From Promerops cafer (lineage: Eukaryota; Chordata; Aves; Passeriformes; Nectariniidae): a stretch of DNA of 64,000 bases. The stretch is from the NCBI GenBank assembly GCA_013398275.1, contig VZSE01002187.1:248967-312966 (forward strand), given 5' to 3'. The notes under the pieces were generated by a model. The model worked only from the letters and a program-made list of their open reading frames with translations, was not told where the DNA came from and did not search any database. Positions 33,501-46,000 of the stretch are shown piece after piece. The position numbers and the translations under genes were made by a program. Position 1 is the stretch's first letter. Each line of letters opens with the position of its first letter.

Positions 33501-36500
33501 CAGGCATAGGAACATGTGTCTTCCCGCTCCAGAGAGAGCTCGAGGGCTGGAGAGAAACCCTTTCCACACACTCACCAAAATCAAGCACAGACATGCACTC
33601 GCACACAGGACGCCCAGCATACCCTGATCAAGTGCTCCGATGGAAGCAGATGAGTTCATACTGAGATTCTGCTTGCTCTGGTTGACTCCTGGGCTGGGCA
33701 TAGTGGCTTTGGGAGATGGCACCCAACCAGGGGAAGAAACAGCCATAGAAGGGGACTTCAGGCGGCTTGGTGAGCCAGTTGGAGACCGGACGTTGAGAGA
33801 GGAACTCATCACTTGGGGGGACTTGAGGGGTCCAGACTGGTTTGAAGGTGGCATGCTGATCATCTGTGAGGGTGTCTGTGGGGACTTGAGATTGGCAGAT
33901 GGGGACGTGACCAGTGGCGAATGCACCTGGCTAAGGGTGGGAGACTTGAGGTGACCCATACTGGGGGAATTCATCTGGTTGATGTTGATGGTGAGGTCAG
34001 AGGGCCGGCGGCCCAGCCCCCGGGAAGGTGCTGGGTGCATGTTGGCCAGGTTTCCCCCTGGTGTGGGAGTGGGATTGGAGGCTGGAGGCAGAGGAATGTG
34101 GCTGAGTCTGGTGGTGCCACTGATGCTCCCAACGGGCATGGTGCCCTGCTCAGGGCTGAACATGTCTGAGCCACTGCCCATCTCCTGGGGCAGGCTGGGG
34201 TAAGACCCTTGCCCAGTCGAGAAGCCTTGCTGTCCTTGGTTGGGGAACTGTGAGGGAATCATCATTTTCTGGGGTCCCGTTAGTATTGCACCGCCATTGC
34301 CATTCTGAGCCCTAACCCTGGCCAGCTCCTCAGGGTTCATGCCCTGGTGGGTCATCATTTCAGGGCCCCTCATCTTCTGTGACATCATCATCTGCTGCTG
34401 TGGGGTCATCTGGACATTGAGGTTCATGTTCATGTTCATATTGACATTCATGTTCATGTTGAGGTTGCCAGGGCCCATGGGCGTGTCCATCTCCCGAAGG
34501 CCTGACTGACTCATAGGGGGGCTCAGCATCCCCCGAGTGCCTGCAAAATCCATTCCCATTGGAGCACTGCTCAGGCTCTCACCCGTTATCTGCCCAGCAA
34601 ACATGGATGGATCCATCTGCCTGTGAGCCTGCATCATCCTCTCCATTTCCATGCCCTGGCTCATGGAGTTGCTGGATATCCCCATGGGCCTCTGCATTGC
34701 CACTGGGCGTTTCTCCATGAGCTGATGCCGCAGGATCTCCTCTCTGGCACGGGGATTCATAAACCTTTCTGGGTCCCCTTGCCCTGGTGGGTAGGGCAAG
34801 GTGCCTTGTGGAAAGTTCCCAGGGCCTCCCATAGGAGACATATCATCGCTCCATCCCATGCCGGGCCTGACTGGCCTCTGCATGGCATTCAGGGGCCCAA
34901 GAGCATCCAAGGGCATGTTCTGCATCCCTCCAAAGCCAGAGACCCTCTGCATTTGATTCCCAGGGAAACGTGGGCCAGGGAAAGGTGGCCCTCCCCGCAG
35001 CTGCAGAGGGTCCTGCACATCTATGGGTCCCCGCAGCTGGCTGCCCATCCCTGGTGGCCACTGCTCTCCAGGCTTGCTGTGGTAGGGTGGTGGAGGCCCA
35101 CGCATCATCATGCTCCCCATTGACTGCGGGATCATGATCTCCTGCATGGGCCGGCCGTGGATGCTGATCTGCTCCTCTTTCCGTCGCTTTTCCTCATAGT
35201 ACTCTTCCTGCAACTTCCTCCAGGCCACTTGCTCTGGTGTCAGGCTGTCCTGGTTCAGTCGCTGCATCATCATGTTCATCTGCTGTCCCATGTCAGCGCC
35301 AGGGTGGTGGGGCACCTCGTGTTCCAGGCCAGGCCCACCAAGGCTCTGGGTCTGGGAGATCATGGACTGCAGAGGCTCTTCATACTTCTTCATGCTGGCA
35401 GGGGGTGCGGGGGGCTGGGCAGGGGCAGCCTGTGGCTGAGGGGCAGTCCCCCCCTCACCTGCATTTTGGCTGGACTTCAGGAAGGGCTCAGCCTCCCCAC
35501 TGCGCAGCAGCAGACGCTCAATGTCTCTCAGGGTCTGCAGAGAGCGCTCTCGGTGCTCCAGCTGCTCCTTTGAGAGCCCTTCTGAGTTCATGGTGGTCCT
35601 GGGACCCAGGCCTGCCTGCCCATTCCCGGGCATCCCTGGGCCTGGGCCCTCTCCAAGGAGGCTGGAGCTGGGCGTGGCAGAGGACTCCACTTGCCCAGGC
35701 TGCATGGTGCTGGCAGATGCAGTGGGTGTATTTGGATGGTTACTTCCAGGCTGGTTGTTGCTGCTATTGTTCCCCAAAGAGTTGGGAGTCAGATCTCTCC
35801 GGCCATCTTCACTTGTCCCTTCCTGGGGCAGGCTGCTGGGCGCAGGCAAAGGTGTTTGACTGATGGCCTGAGGTGGTGGGGCTGGAGGCTGTGGTGGGGG
35901 AGGCTGCGGCTGTGGTTGACTTGCTTGAGGGGCCAGTGGCTGGGACTGTGGAGTGTTGGCAGCAGGAGGGTTAACTGGAAGTGGCTCAGCAACGCCCAGC
36001 ACTTTAGGAGCAGGTGGTGCCTGGCAGAGAAAAGGGGAAGAAACTTGAGCAGGGAAAGATCCTAGGCAGGTATTCTTCCCTGCAACCTGTAGGAGACCTC
36101 TCTGTCCCAAAATGAAGCCTCATGGCAGTTCACCTTCATTCCTTGCAGGAAAAAATGTAGGTACTACTACATGATCTAGGAATGCACAAGCAGGTACACT
36201 GCACAGGTGGCTGCCGGGGAACATGCCATGCCCCATCCCAAACTTTTCACAGCTGACAACAGCAAGGACTTGTGCCAAAGATTTCGCAGCAAAGCAGCTT
36301 CCCACCCCACTGAAAGGGCATTCTGGCAACCCCTTCTTTCACAGCTGAGCCAGGGGATCGGGGAGAATGGCCACATCAGACTGCAAGGGTAATAGTCAGC
36401 AGCATGTGCCAACAGGAGCATTGCTTCACAGGTGGTATACCTGGTCTAGCTTTGTCCGCGGGACATTCTGTTGATGGTACGCCAGAATGGAGTCAGCTCG

Positions 36501-39500
36501 GCCCTGCAGGACAGCTTCTGCAGCTCTGGGGAGAGAGCACAAATCACTTGAGAGCAGGCACTGTGCCCCATCCTACCCATCCAAGGCCCCAGCTGCCACC
36601 TTCGTTCTTCAGTTCTGCAGGAAGAAGGAAATCTCTGGAAGTAACCAAGAAGGGGGAATATTCTCAAGAGTCCTCACATCTGTCCTGCACAGCCCCCAGT
36701 GAGAGGATCTCCAACGGATGATCGCTTGCCGTTCCATTTCCCTCTTCCCATGTCCTGTGACAGGCTTTGCTTTGTGCCTGCTGCCCTAAGGTGGCTGTCA
36801 CCGAGATGCTCTGGAATCTCCCACACTGAACCTGTGGTACAGTAGAGCTCTAAAACTAAACAGACTAGGCTAAACAGACTAAACTAACTGCTAAGACTCT
36901 ATGGCTGAGACAATGCAGGACAGAAGAGAGGAATTGTGTGGAGAATATAATGTGTTACATTACACTCCCTGTGACACCCACCCCTTAGATACTTTCAAAT
37001 CAGACCAGCAGCCCACACTGCTTTTGTGTGAATCATTTTGTTGGATGCCGACTACATGGGCTCTACAGTGGGTGAAACAGAGTGCAGAGCCAGGCCTCAC
37101 TGGGAGGAAGTGGGCATTTAAGTCCAAGTTTGCCCACCCGCAGTGGCTGCCAGCATACCTCATGAACCTCAGGGGTTTCCCACTCTGTGCAACCAGAGAG
37201 ACACAGGTTTCTCCAGCTCTCTTGTGCTCAAGTGCTGCATGCAGCAGGCAGGTGTGACAAGGCTGGCCAGATGTGGCAAGGCCAGCCAGTACCAGTGGGG
37301 GAGGTATGGGGTTTACCGCTTACGTGTTAGCAAGGTGCGTTGTAAAGACGTAAACAAACTGTGAAGGCTGCTTCCCTGCTCCGCCGCCTCCGCCTCCTGC
37401 AGCCTCTGACCGCAAGCCAGGGGCAGCACCATGGGGCACGCTGGAAGCACTGCTCTCACTCAGGTTAGGCAGCGGGTTGGACCCTGGGCCAAGCTGTGGG
37501 GCCGTGGACATCGCAGGATCTGCTACATTACAGCCTGCGGGAGCAGAGGAGACGAGCTGCCGGGCGGGCGGGCGCTGCTGCCGGTCGCAGCCCGCGGGCG
37601 GCACGGACGAGCCGCCAGCGGNNNNNNNNNNNNNNNNNNNNNNNNNNNNNNNNNNNNNNNNNNNNNNNNNNNNNNNNNNNNNNNNNNNNNNNNNNNNNNN
37701 NNNNNNNNNNNNNNNNNNNNNNNNNNNNNNNNNNNNNNNNCGGCACGGACGAGCCGCCAGCGGGAGGCAGCACTGGCCCGCCGGGCCGCGGCCGCTGCGC
37801 CCGGCAGAGGCGACTGTCAATCGTCAGCCGTTTTTAAGTAAGATCCATAATTAATATTACTAAGCACTGCAATTACCAGAGGCATGCCTTGCCTTCCTCT
37901 GCCCTCGTCCCTTAACCCAGCTGGCTCCCTGCTCCCCTCCGGCTGCCTCTCCCCGTCGCAGCAGCTCCTGCAGCCCGACCCTGCCACCGCAGCATTTAAA
38001 CAGGAGACATCGCTGGGAAGCCGGTGCGGGGACACGGGCGCTGCCTCGTTGCCAGCCCCTGCCCCCGGCAGCCCCACCGTGACCCATTCCCGCCAGGCAG
38101 ATCTGGGAGCAGGCCGGCAAGGGAAGCGGCACTGTCCCTTCCCGCACAGGCTGCGGACTGTGCTGAGGAGTGCAAGTGGATGTTCTGGAGACAATGGCAA
38201 CAACGCGCTGGCAGGCAGAGGCCACCCTCTTCTTGCTTTTCTACACGATCATGTTCTCCAGCAGAGAACATGGGCATCTCCTTGGGCCTCACAGGACCTT
38301 GCCCCATCTCTCAGATATTCTCCCTGTTACAGTTTGAAAGTAAAGTGAATTGAAGATACAAATTGTCAAAGAACGCTGATGCTTTTGGAAAACAGAAGAG
38401 ACCTACAGTTCATTGTCCCAAAAAGAGCATACCTCAGGCCAGCTCAGCTCTGCTCCAAGAGCCTCTTTAGACTCAGCGGTATTTACAGCACAGCTGCAGA
38501 GAGAAAGGTGAGTGGCCTGGCACAGACTCAGCTGCTGTGACAAGAGCAATGCACGTTGCACTCTGGCTGCCATTATGACCAGAGCAATGTACAGCAGGGA
38601 CATTCAACCTCAACACCTTTCCCTCCAGCATCTCAGTAGCATCTCCACAAAATAGGTCCCAGACCTCACCGCATAGCAAACATTCTCACAGCACAATGAC
38701 CACCAGCTGCAATGGGCCCCCACACACTCGGCTAAGTGAGCGCACACAGGCAAAGCTAGAGGTGCCAGTATCATCAGCCCTCCTGAGCCACAGGAAGGAC
38801 CTGGCTTAATTCAAGCTTCAGAGCTGGTAAGGAGGCAGTCACTCACTGTGTGCACTGCTGATGGGTTTGTCGTCTTCCTCGCTGTCCGGCCCAGAGCACC
38901 ATTCATCGCCGCTGTATGGCTGCTTCCTTTCCAGCACACACCGTCGCTTACTGCGGGGAGCCACCTCACCTGCAAGGGGACAGGGCCATCAGAGGCACTT
39001 AAGGGGCTGAAAGGCTGCGGTCTTGCCCAGCTGGGTGCTGCATGCTGGCAGTGCCAACCCAACCAGGATGCACTGAGCAATGAGCCTTATGCTAACATCT
39101 GCCCAGCACTGGTTAAGAACCTGAAGCATCTGCTCAGTCTGGGCTCCTTGTCTTAGCAGCCAGATCTAGTGAGACTTCCCTGTGAGAGCCAAAGTTTCAG
39201 AATGAGATGTATTTCTTACTGCCTGAAAGGAATCTATGTACACAGGATGTGTCTACCTGCAGTTCCAAACTAGAGAGCTTTGGGCATTAACTGTAAATTT
39301 AAAGGGTCTGTGATTAAAAGAACAATTAAAATTGGAATATAGCATGGGAGGACACATTCACATCCTTTGTAGGGACAAGAGACAGACTCTGCCCTTTGTT
39401 GACATCAATCAGGCAGGGGCCCTCATGCTCTCTATAAACTTGTATGCTCCCTCCACGTGTCCCCCCTCTCAGATGAGACTGATGCAGCTCAGAGAGGAAG

Positions 39501-40961
39501 TGGCTTGCCTAAAGGCACTTAGGGACTCAGGGAGAGCAATCAGACACAGGATTAATAACTTCCACTCGTGTGCTTTAACTAATGAAACATTGTCTGGCCT
39601 TACTTTTTTTAAATTGTCTTTTTTACATCATGACCATAATCACATGATCTGTCAGTGTATTAGGAACGTAGGAGATTCGGGCATTTCTGATCAAGCCATT
39701 TTAATAATTTTCCTGTGGAAGCGTGGTTACAAGACAGTTCTGGGATAAAACTGCAAATGCTTAAGATCAGTAATGTACGGTTACCACTGTAACACTATGG
39801 GGAGAAAGCCTTCCTGGTGGCAGTAAGTCCATTCAGGTACATTCTACCTGTTCTTCCATGGCACAGCTCTGGCTGAAGCCAGTCAGGCAACATGGCTTTG
39901 ACTGTGAGAACAAATCCTGAGGGGCACAAGCCAGAACTGCAGCTCTGTGTCTGCAGACCAAGTGCGAGTCTTGGTTGGAACCAAGGGCACCACTGGAATT
40001 TCTCCCCCTAGAGCTGTCTGTGAGATGCTTAAGTATCCCACACAGCCACTGAGCACAGAGCTTGATAGAATGCAAGAGGTTACAGGGAAGGCTGCTGAGG
40101 ACAGGGTAGGCAAAGGGTTTAGAAGCACTGACTCAGCCCTTTTCCAGAAGCCACATGCTGTAACACAAGCGTTATCCATTGCTGATGAAACCACAGAACG
40201 GTTCAGACAGTGACCCTTGCAGCACCTCCTTGCTAACCATGACTGGGTCGTTGTGCAGCTGCAACACCACAAACCAGCTCGCTACCAACAACAAGCAGAT
40301 AGAAAATAACTCAGTCTCAAGATAAAAGTTTGTACATTGCACATGCAGGGGCATTTGGCATAGTTTCAGTGAACCATGCTGTTGCTTAGATGGCCTCAGT
40401 AGCCTGTGAAAACCAGTGCCAGATTCTGGGTGTAACAAATGGTTTAGGGAATGAAATGCAAAGCAAATGAGAATTCAGCCACTCTGGTCCAAAAACTGCA
40501 GGTGTGACAAGCAGTGATGCAAAGTCACACAGGCAGCCAGGACACGCCTGAACAGAAGACACAGCACAGAAACCAAAGATGCTCCCATCCCAAGTCCTGC
40601 CAGGATGTTTGTAGCAACTGAGAGGAGGACATGCTGAGGCAAGGTCTAGGAGAGCGTTACCTTTTGATTCTGTGTCCTGCGATGGGGTGCTGGCTTCTCG
40701 CTGTTCTCCGGAGTCCACCGAGATGCTTCGTTCCCGCTTCACCTTGCCCTTCAAGGAGCTGAAGTTTGGGACAGTGTTCTGGCTGTTTTTCAGTCCAGAG
40801 TTGCCAGGGGAAATCTGAGTGGTCTTGCTGCCATGGCTGCCTGCCCCCACACCCTTTGAGCCCAAGTTACAGGTGGGTGCTTGGCTCACATTGTGGTGCT
40901 GGGCCAGGGCACTGCTGCTGCCTGCCTTGCCATGGCTGGGCAGTTTGTTGTCAGGGTGCAT
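30516..40961 (-). CDS. BCL9L: BCL9L (BCL9-2), Wnt/beta-catenin coactivator, 7 coding exons
   Basis: Nuclear adaptor joining beta-catenin to Pygopus in TCF transcription complexes. Exons (minus): 40961-40661, 38969-38847, 37534-37324, 36525-36441, 36020-33623, 33183-32923, 31675-30516. They total 4539 nt, all phases join, 1512 aa from the Met at 40961 (human about 1499). Domains: basic NLS-like APRSKRRCVLERK (about 104-116), the BCL9L-type region absent from BCL9; HD1, Pygopus-binding, VYVFTTHLANTAAEAVL (about 199-236, split over two exons); Pro/Gln-rich linker; HD2, beta-catenin-binding, LSKEQLEHRERSLQTLRDIE (about 389-415); HD3, TPEQVAWRKLQEEYYEEKRR (501-520); alternating Asn-Met run (about 759-776); C-terminal homology block with IPEFDLSRIIPSEKPS in the last exon; end ANLPF. 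The start is uncertain: the first exon stays open to its acceptor at 41024, so an upstream exon could extend the protein. Confidence 0.95.
33623..36020 (-). CDS. BCL9L: BCL9L large exon with HD2 and HD3
   Basis: A 2398-nt exon (residues about 241-1040) with acceptor ctctgccag at 36021 and donor CAGG|GTATGC at 33622. It encodes the Pro/Gln-rich linker, the beta-catenin-binding HD2 helix (about 35579-35498), HD3 (about 35243-35171), and long Met/Gly/Pro-rich disordered sequence with Ser-Pro repeats of the KSP type near the end (KSPQ, KSPS), typical of BCL9 proteins. Confidence 0.95.
34413..34466 (-). repeat. BCL9L: Coding Asn-Met dipeptide repeat in BCL9L
   Basis: An imperfect AACATG hexanucleotide repeat encodes alternating Asn with Met, Val or Leu over about 18 residues. 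The same pattern is present in mammalian BCL9L as I recall it, so it is a conserved coding repeat, not a local expansion. Confidence 0.85.
37541..38130. promoter_or_regulatory. Intragenic CpG island in BCL9L
   Basis: GC- and CpG-rich block around the gap, with CGGGCGGGCGGGCG and GGGCCGCGGCCGC runs, between BCL9L coding exons 2 and 3. Such islands often mark alternative or antisense promoters. A plus-strand donor-like AA|GTAAGA lies at 37837-37844. No transcript is proven. Confidence 0.45.
37622..37740. other. Assembly gap (119 N) in a BCL9L intron
   Basis: A run of 119 N bounded on both sides by the same 23-base sequence (37599-37621 and 37741-37763, starting CGGCACGGACG). It lies about 90 bases beyond the acceptor of exon 37534-37324. 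The identical flanks point to an unresolved tandem repeat or to a join artefact. Confidence 0.95.
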
Positions 40962-41024
40962 TGGCTTGGCTAAAGCTTCCCACAGTGCCAGTGGAGGGAG
41001 CTCGCAGGCCCTTGGATCAGAAAC
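40661..41024 (-). CDS. BCL9L: First recognisable BCL9L coding exon (start ambiguous)
   Basis: The acceptor ctcttttctcttgcag ends at 41025 and the donor AAAAG|GTAACG follows 40661. The frame is open from 41024; 21 codons precede a Met at 40961-40959 that begins the conserved MHPDNKL block. The Met context is weak (C at -3). Mammalian BCL9L also has a longer N-terminus made from an upstream exon. I could not find an equivalent exon, so initiation at 40961 is the minimal model. Confidence 0.85.
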
Positions 41025-42879
41025 CTGCAAGAGAAAAGAGCAGCAAGTCAGCACAGTGCCCCTCACACGGGTGCAGCTGCTGGGGGCACAGCACAGGACC
41101 AGTGCACTGGGGCTGTTACTTGGTCACAGGGCCAGACAAAGTCCATGGCAAGGCACAACCCAGAGCTGCTTATGCTGGGAATTAGCCTTGGCCCCTTTGA
41201 GCAAAAAATCCTGCTCTGCAGTTACTCACATAATGAAAACCTGTCAACTCTCACCCAGGCATGGCAGACTTGCCAATACTTCAAGGAACAGCCACAGACA
41301 CGAGACACATTTCCAAGGCCAAGATGAGAAATGGGTGCTCCATGCCAGCCTGGCCCTTTGGTGAGTAGAAGGATGGTCAGAGCTATTTTGCAGGTGTTCC
41401 CAGAGCTTAGACAACTTTGTGACCCTAGAGAGAAATCTGGTGCCCTACTGTTTTCAGGGACCCCTTTTGCTGCTAAGTAAGTTTCCTCTGTGCTGCAAAA
41501 CACACAGAAGACAACTAAGCAGACAGTCCTGACACGAGCCTATAAAGAGAAAACTGGGACAGGCAACTGAGAAGGAGGCAGTGGGTTGCAAGGCAAGGGC
41601 AGAGCCAGGAAGTGCAGGCACTCATCAGACAAGCTCTGCCTCTCCCAGGGGCCTGAGGGGCAGTTCCAGCTCCTGCTGAAAGGCTCTGGGTGAGGGGATG
41701 TCCATTTTAATGGGAGCTTCCAGCCCAGCAGGATGATGCAATGTGCCACAGGCCTGCTGGGATAGCAGGATGATGCTCTCCTGCTCAAAACCCAGCTCAG
41801 CTTTCTGAAGAGCCCCGCAGCCTGAGGCAGAGTCTGGCAGAGAAGAGGAGGTAAGGGCAAAACACAGAGGTTTCTGGGCGGAGGGACATGCATGCAGCTA
41901 AGCAATGCTGCAGCAGCCCTCCTTGCAGGATCTAGTTGCCTTGGCAGAGTCTCGTGCTCACACTGGGACTATTCCCCTTGGAACTCTGCACAAGCATTAG
42001 AGATGACTGGGATGCAGCTCTGTATCACACCATGTATTCTGGAAGGCCATCACAAACCCTTGGTCCAACACACAACCCTGGTAACTACACCATAACCCTG
42101 TCACAGTTGTTTTCACTTCTCAGGGAAGCAGGAGGGAAGGAGAGCAAACCACATATTCATGGAAGCTGAGGTATTACTCTGTTTGCTCACATCTGCTATA
42201 CACTTTGCGTGACACCCCCTCAATGCACCCGAGAAGCTTCCCTGTGCACAGGCTGAAAAATTTCCCAGCACATGAGGAGGGGGTTGCTGTGGTCTGCTCC
42301 TCCCATTTGGACCACGCAGGCCAGATGCTGCACACGGATTTCTTCTGCCACCCAGGGACAGGAAGCACCAGCTCCAGACCAAACCCCTCGTGTCTAAATA
42401 GCACCGCAAGAGCTCAGCAGCGCTACACATGCTGCTCCTGGCTGGCTGAAGGTGAGCCTGGAGACGCCACCAGCAAAAGCCAAGTGCTTGCTCTGCCAGG
42501 GCAAATCACTGCACCCTTGCAAAGAAAGCAGAGTGAAGCACATTTGGCAGACGCATAATCCCCAAAAGATTGTGATCGCCACAAGGCGCAGGCTGCAGCT
42601 TGTCGTGCACCGTGAGCGAGTTCTGTGCCTGCAGAAAGGGTCTTCTCTGCAAAGGGCTCTTCTCAGCACCTGCCTCCCTGCAAGCTGAGCCAGGGGCTGC
42701 TGGCATGCTATGCAAACAGTGCTGTGGCACTGCTCGCCCAAGCATTCTTCCTTACTTATGCACAGCTTGGCCTATCATTGCTTCCCAGCTAGGAGTTGTT
42801 AGTTGCTCCCTCCTCCTCCACCTCCGCCCCACACACCTCGGTGAGGGCTCTGCTCTAGCCTGGAGGAAGATGGTGAGCT

Positions 42880-43025
42880 ACGGCGCTGATTAATTTTCAC
42901 AGCACATAAGGGAGCTGCTAGCCCTTTAAGTGTCAGCCAGTCTCGCTTGCTCGCTCTTGTTCTCCAGAGACCTATTAATAGCAGCTGGAAAGATCACATC
43001 ACTCTCTGGATATTTATACCCCTCA
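42880..43025. promoter_or_regulatory. Candidate regulatory module: NKX2, MEF2, E-box and TATA-like motifs
   Basis: Within 140 bases: TTAAGTG (NKX2-type) at 42926-42932, CTATTAATAG (perfect MEF2 consensus) at 42972-42981, immediately adjacent E-box CAGCTG at 42982-42987, and on the minus strand TATAAATA at 43018-43011. The TATA box points toward BCL9L, about 2 kb before its first recognisable coding exon. Motifs are seen directly; the function is inferred. Confidence 0.35.
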
Positions 43026-46000
43026 TTCCACACCAGGAGAGATTTATGTCAGAGCTGCTGTCCCAGTGCCTGCCCAATTGCTCTGTCAAACCACTTGCAG
43101 GGGGAGGGGAGCTGAGCGGGGAAGGAGACACGGAGAGGGCAAGCAGGGAGGAGGAGAAGGTCCATATGGCACAAGCTGCAGCATTAAGCACACATGCTGC
43201 CTCTGCCTGCAGCCGCTGGCCAGCCACAGGGAGCCTTCGGCCGCACTGGAAGAGGTTGCTGCCAGACAGCATTCCAGAAAGCAAGCCCTGCAGCAGCTCC
43301 TGCTGCTGGTGGCCCAGAGGCCCTCCCCCACCTCCGCTTTGCCGCACTCACAATCCCTGCAGCACTCTGCACCGCAGTCCGGAGGGTCACAAACCCACTG
43401 ACGCCATTGCGTGCCTACACCCGCTGAGGAGGTGCTTCCATTTCAGCGGCAGGTTGGGAGATCCGGGTCTGCCTGTGGCACATCTGCACGGGCATGATAT
43501 TGTGTTTGTAACAGATCCCAAAATGCTTCAGTGAAAATGTGAATGCTCAGCAGCACCGCAGCACAACCCTAGCACAGCCCAGCACGGTGAATACTTCAGG
43601 GAGGGAGGAAGAAGTCCAGGGCCCTGAAAAGCCCATGCCTGCAGAGTGCAGAGATACACCTCCTGTCCCTCTGGTTCTCAGATGGGACTGCACGGAACAC
43701 ACCCCTCAATCCTGAAGGACCTGGCAGTTGCCATGACAAAACATTCGGGCACTGCCTGCAGCGTGGATGAGCCTCATCAGCTGTGAGGTTCCTCCAGAAT
43801 GTAATATTTGGGGGGCACCTACCTTCTTTTTTTATTTCGGACTAGGCTGCTGCTCCAGGGAGGTCATTCAAAACCTTGCCTGAGGCAGGATGGAAAGCTA
43901 CCCTGGGCTGACAGAGGGACCTGGACAAACTTTGGAAAGTCCTCCTCTTCTAGTGTCCACTCAGAGGCATAATACTTGCCTCACAATTCCTAATGGAACA
44001 AATGCCAGAAGCAGCTGCCTGAAGATTCTGCTCTGCTTTCAGGAGTAGCAACAGCTGGATTCTGTTGCAGATGGATAGCAGGGATCCACCTCAGCCTCTC
44101 ATCTGTCTGGCCACAGCATGACAACAGGCATCTCAACTGCTGTAAGCTCCTTCCACATACCCTGAGATTCCAACTAGATTTCAGCAGGCATGCCATACAT
44201 CTGGGCCACAGAAGATAATTAACTAGAAAGTAGATACACTGACACCAGGAGACAAACAATTCAAAACATCTTGAAAAGGACATGACAAAAAGAAGACTGC
44301 ACAGAAATCTGTCTTTCTCTGCAATTTAGCAACACACCCACTCCAGCCTGGTAGTTTTAAAGACAATAGCAAACTTAATTCCCAGTGGTTAAAACAAGGA
44401 GACGAGATTCCTGGCTTCTGCCCCCGGCTACCACCAATCCCAAGCAAGATGCCTGGGTTTTGGGTGCCTTGATTCCACCATCATTACACAGGGGGACAAC
44501 CCAGCCAACCTCATGCAGGGAGGGAGGCTTTCAAGGCACAGTAAGTATCTGTTGAACAAAGGGCTACATGCAAATGCAGAGAGTGTTTGCACCTGATACA
44601 TCTGAAAAGCCACAGCTTTAAATCAAAGGCGGGGACCTTAGCAGACAAGAAATCTTGAAACAAAATAACAAAAACTGCTTTCAGGAAGCCTCCTCCAGTA
44701 CAGTCTGAACAGCAGCAGAGGAAGAGAAGGAGTAAGCTCTGGGCAGGAGAGACTGGACTGACATATTTGCAATCTGGGAATTGCTAGCTGGTAGTTGAAG
44801 AAACCTGAAATCCCCGCTGCATTCCCGGCAGACCTGGTGAATCATGCTCCCGCTCCCTCCGAAGGACGGTAACATGGATTCCCAACACAGCTGCAAAGAA
44901 TGAGGAGCCCATGCCTGCCACCAGCCTTGCAGCATCTGGGAGCTGGCTGGCATTGCTGCTGTGCTGTCTCTCTTGGAAGAAGGCGCAAGAGAGGAAGCCA
45001 GGACAACAGAGCCACGATGATTCAAAAAGGAAGGCACTTCGCCACACCTCCCTCCCATCGGATGCTGGGAAAAGCTCTTGTGAAACCCAGACGACTACCA
45101 AGTTGTGCACAGACAGTGGGTACCAGAACCCAGGCCTCCTGAGCTGTGCTGTGTGTTCCACAGCTCACCAAAACCCAACATACAAACTGATGTATTCCCT
45201 ACAGAAACCCTGCATGTGCCAGACATCACTCGACAGTCACATGTGGCTCCCTTGGGATGACAACAAGGAACTGCTTCGTACAATGGCTAGCGAGACTTGC
45301 CAGGGATGGGTCAGCGAGAGACCTGCAGGAAGCTGCGGGTGCCCCACATGAAGGGCAGTACAGCCACCTGTATGCTGCAGCTTGGCAGACTGCAGTCGTG
45401 TAACAGCATCTAGTAGGTCAGGAAGCAAAGCCAGAAATCTCTTCCAAAGGTACTGCTGCTGCTGCTCAGGGAGCTTCAGTTTCCTCTGAGGCAGGATCTC
45501 ATCCTGCAGTATATGAAATCTAGCCAGGAACATGGGCTGCTGTGACAGCTGGACACTCCCACGCAGCCTTTGGCTCTGCTGGGATGCACAAAGACAAGCT
45601 CATCTGTACATGAATGGAGTGGTTTCCCTGAGAAAACCCTTCTGGGAGATAACACCACAGGCTGCAATGCAAGGCCACAACACAGACCTCCCTGGACAGT
45701 TGCTACATGGGATGAAGAGACCTCCTCAGGCCACTTCCACTGTGTTTGCGCACTGGGGTTACTGGGACTGGGCAAGTAATGCTAAAAAGCCTAGCTAGTG
45801 AGCTGTGCCTCACACTGCCTCACTATACCAGCTCTTTTGAGCAGCAGGGCTCACAGCTGAGACCTTAAAACCCCACCTTTTCCACAAGAATCGCAAGGGA
45901 GACAAGTCCTGCCTAAGGTCACACAGGTCAGGTAAATAGCTGATGTAGCTGAGCCTATGAGGACAGTCTTCCACCTGCATCTAGGATTCAGTAACTTTTA

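Noticed and set aside
37320..37854. Several frames through the 119-N gap
   Set aside because: They exist only because N was read as any residue; only the BCL9L exon 37534-37324 is real.
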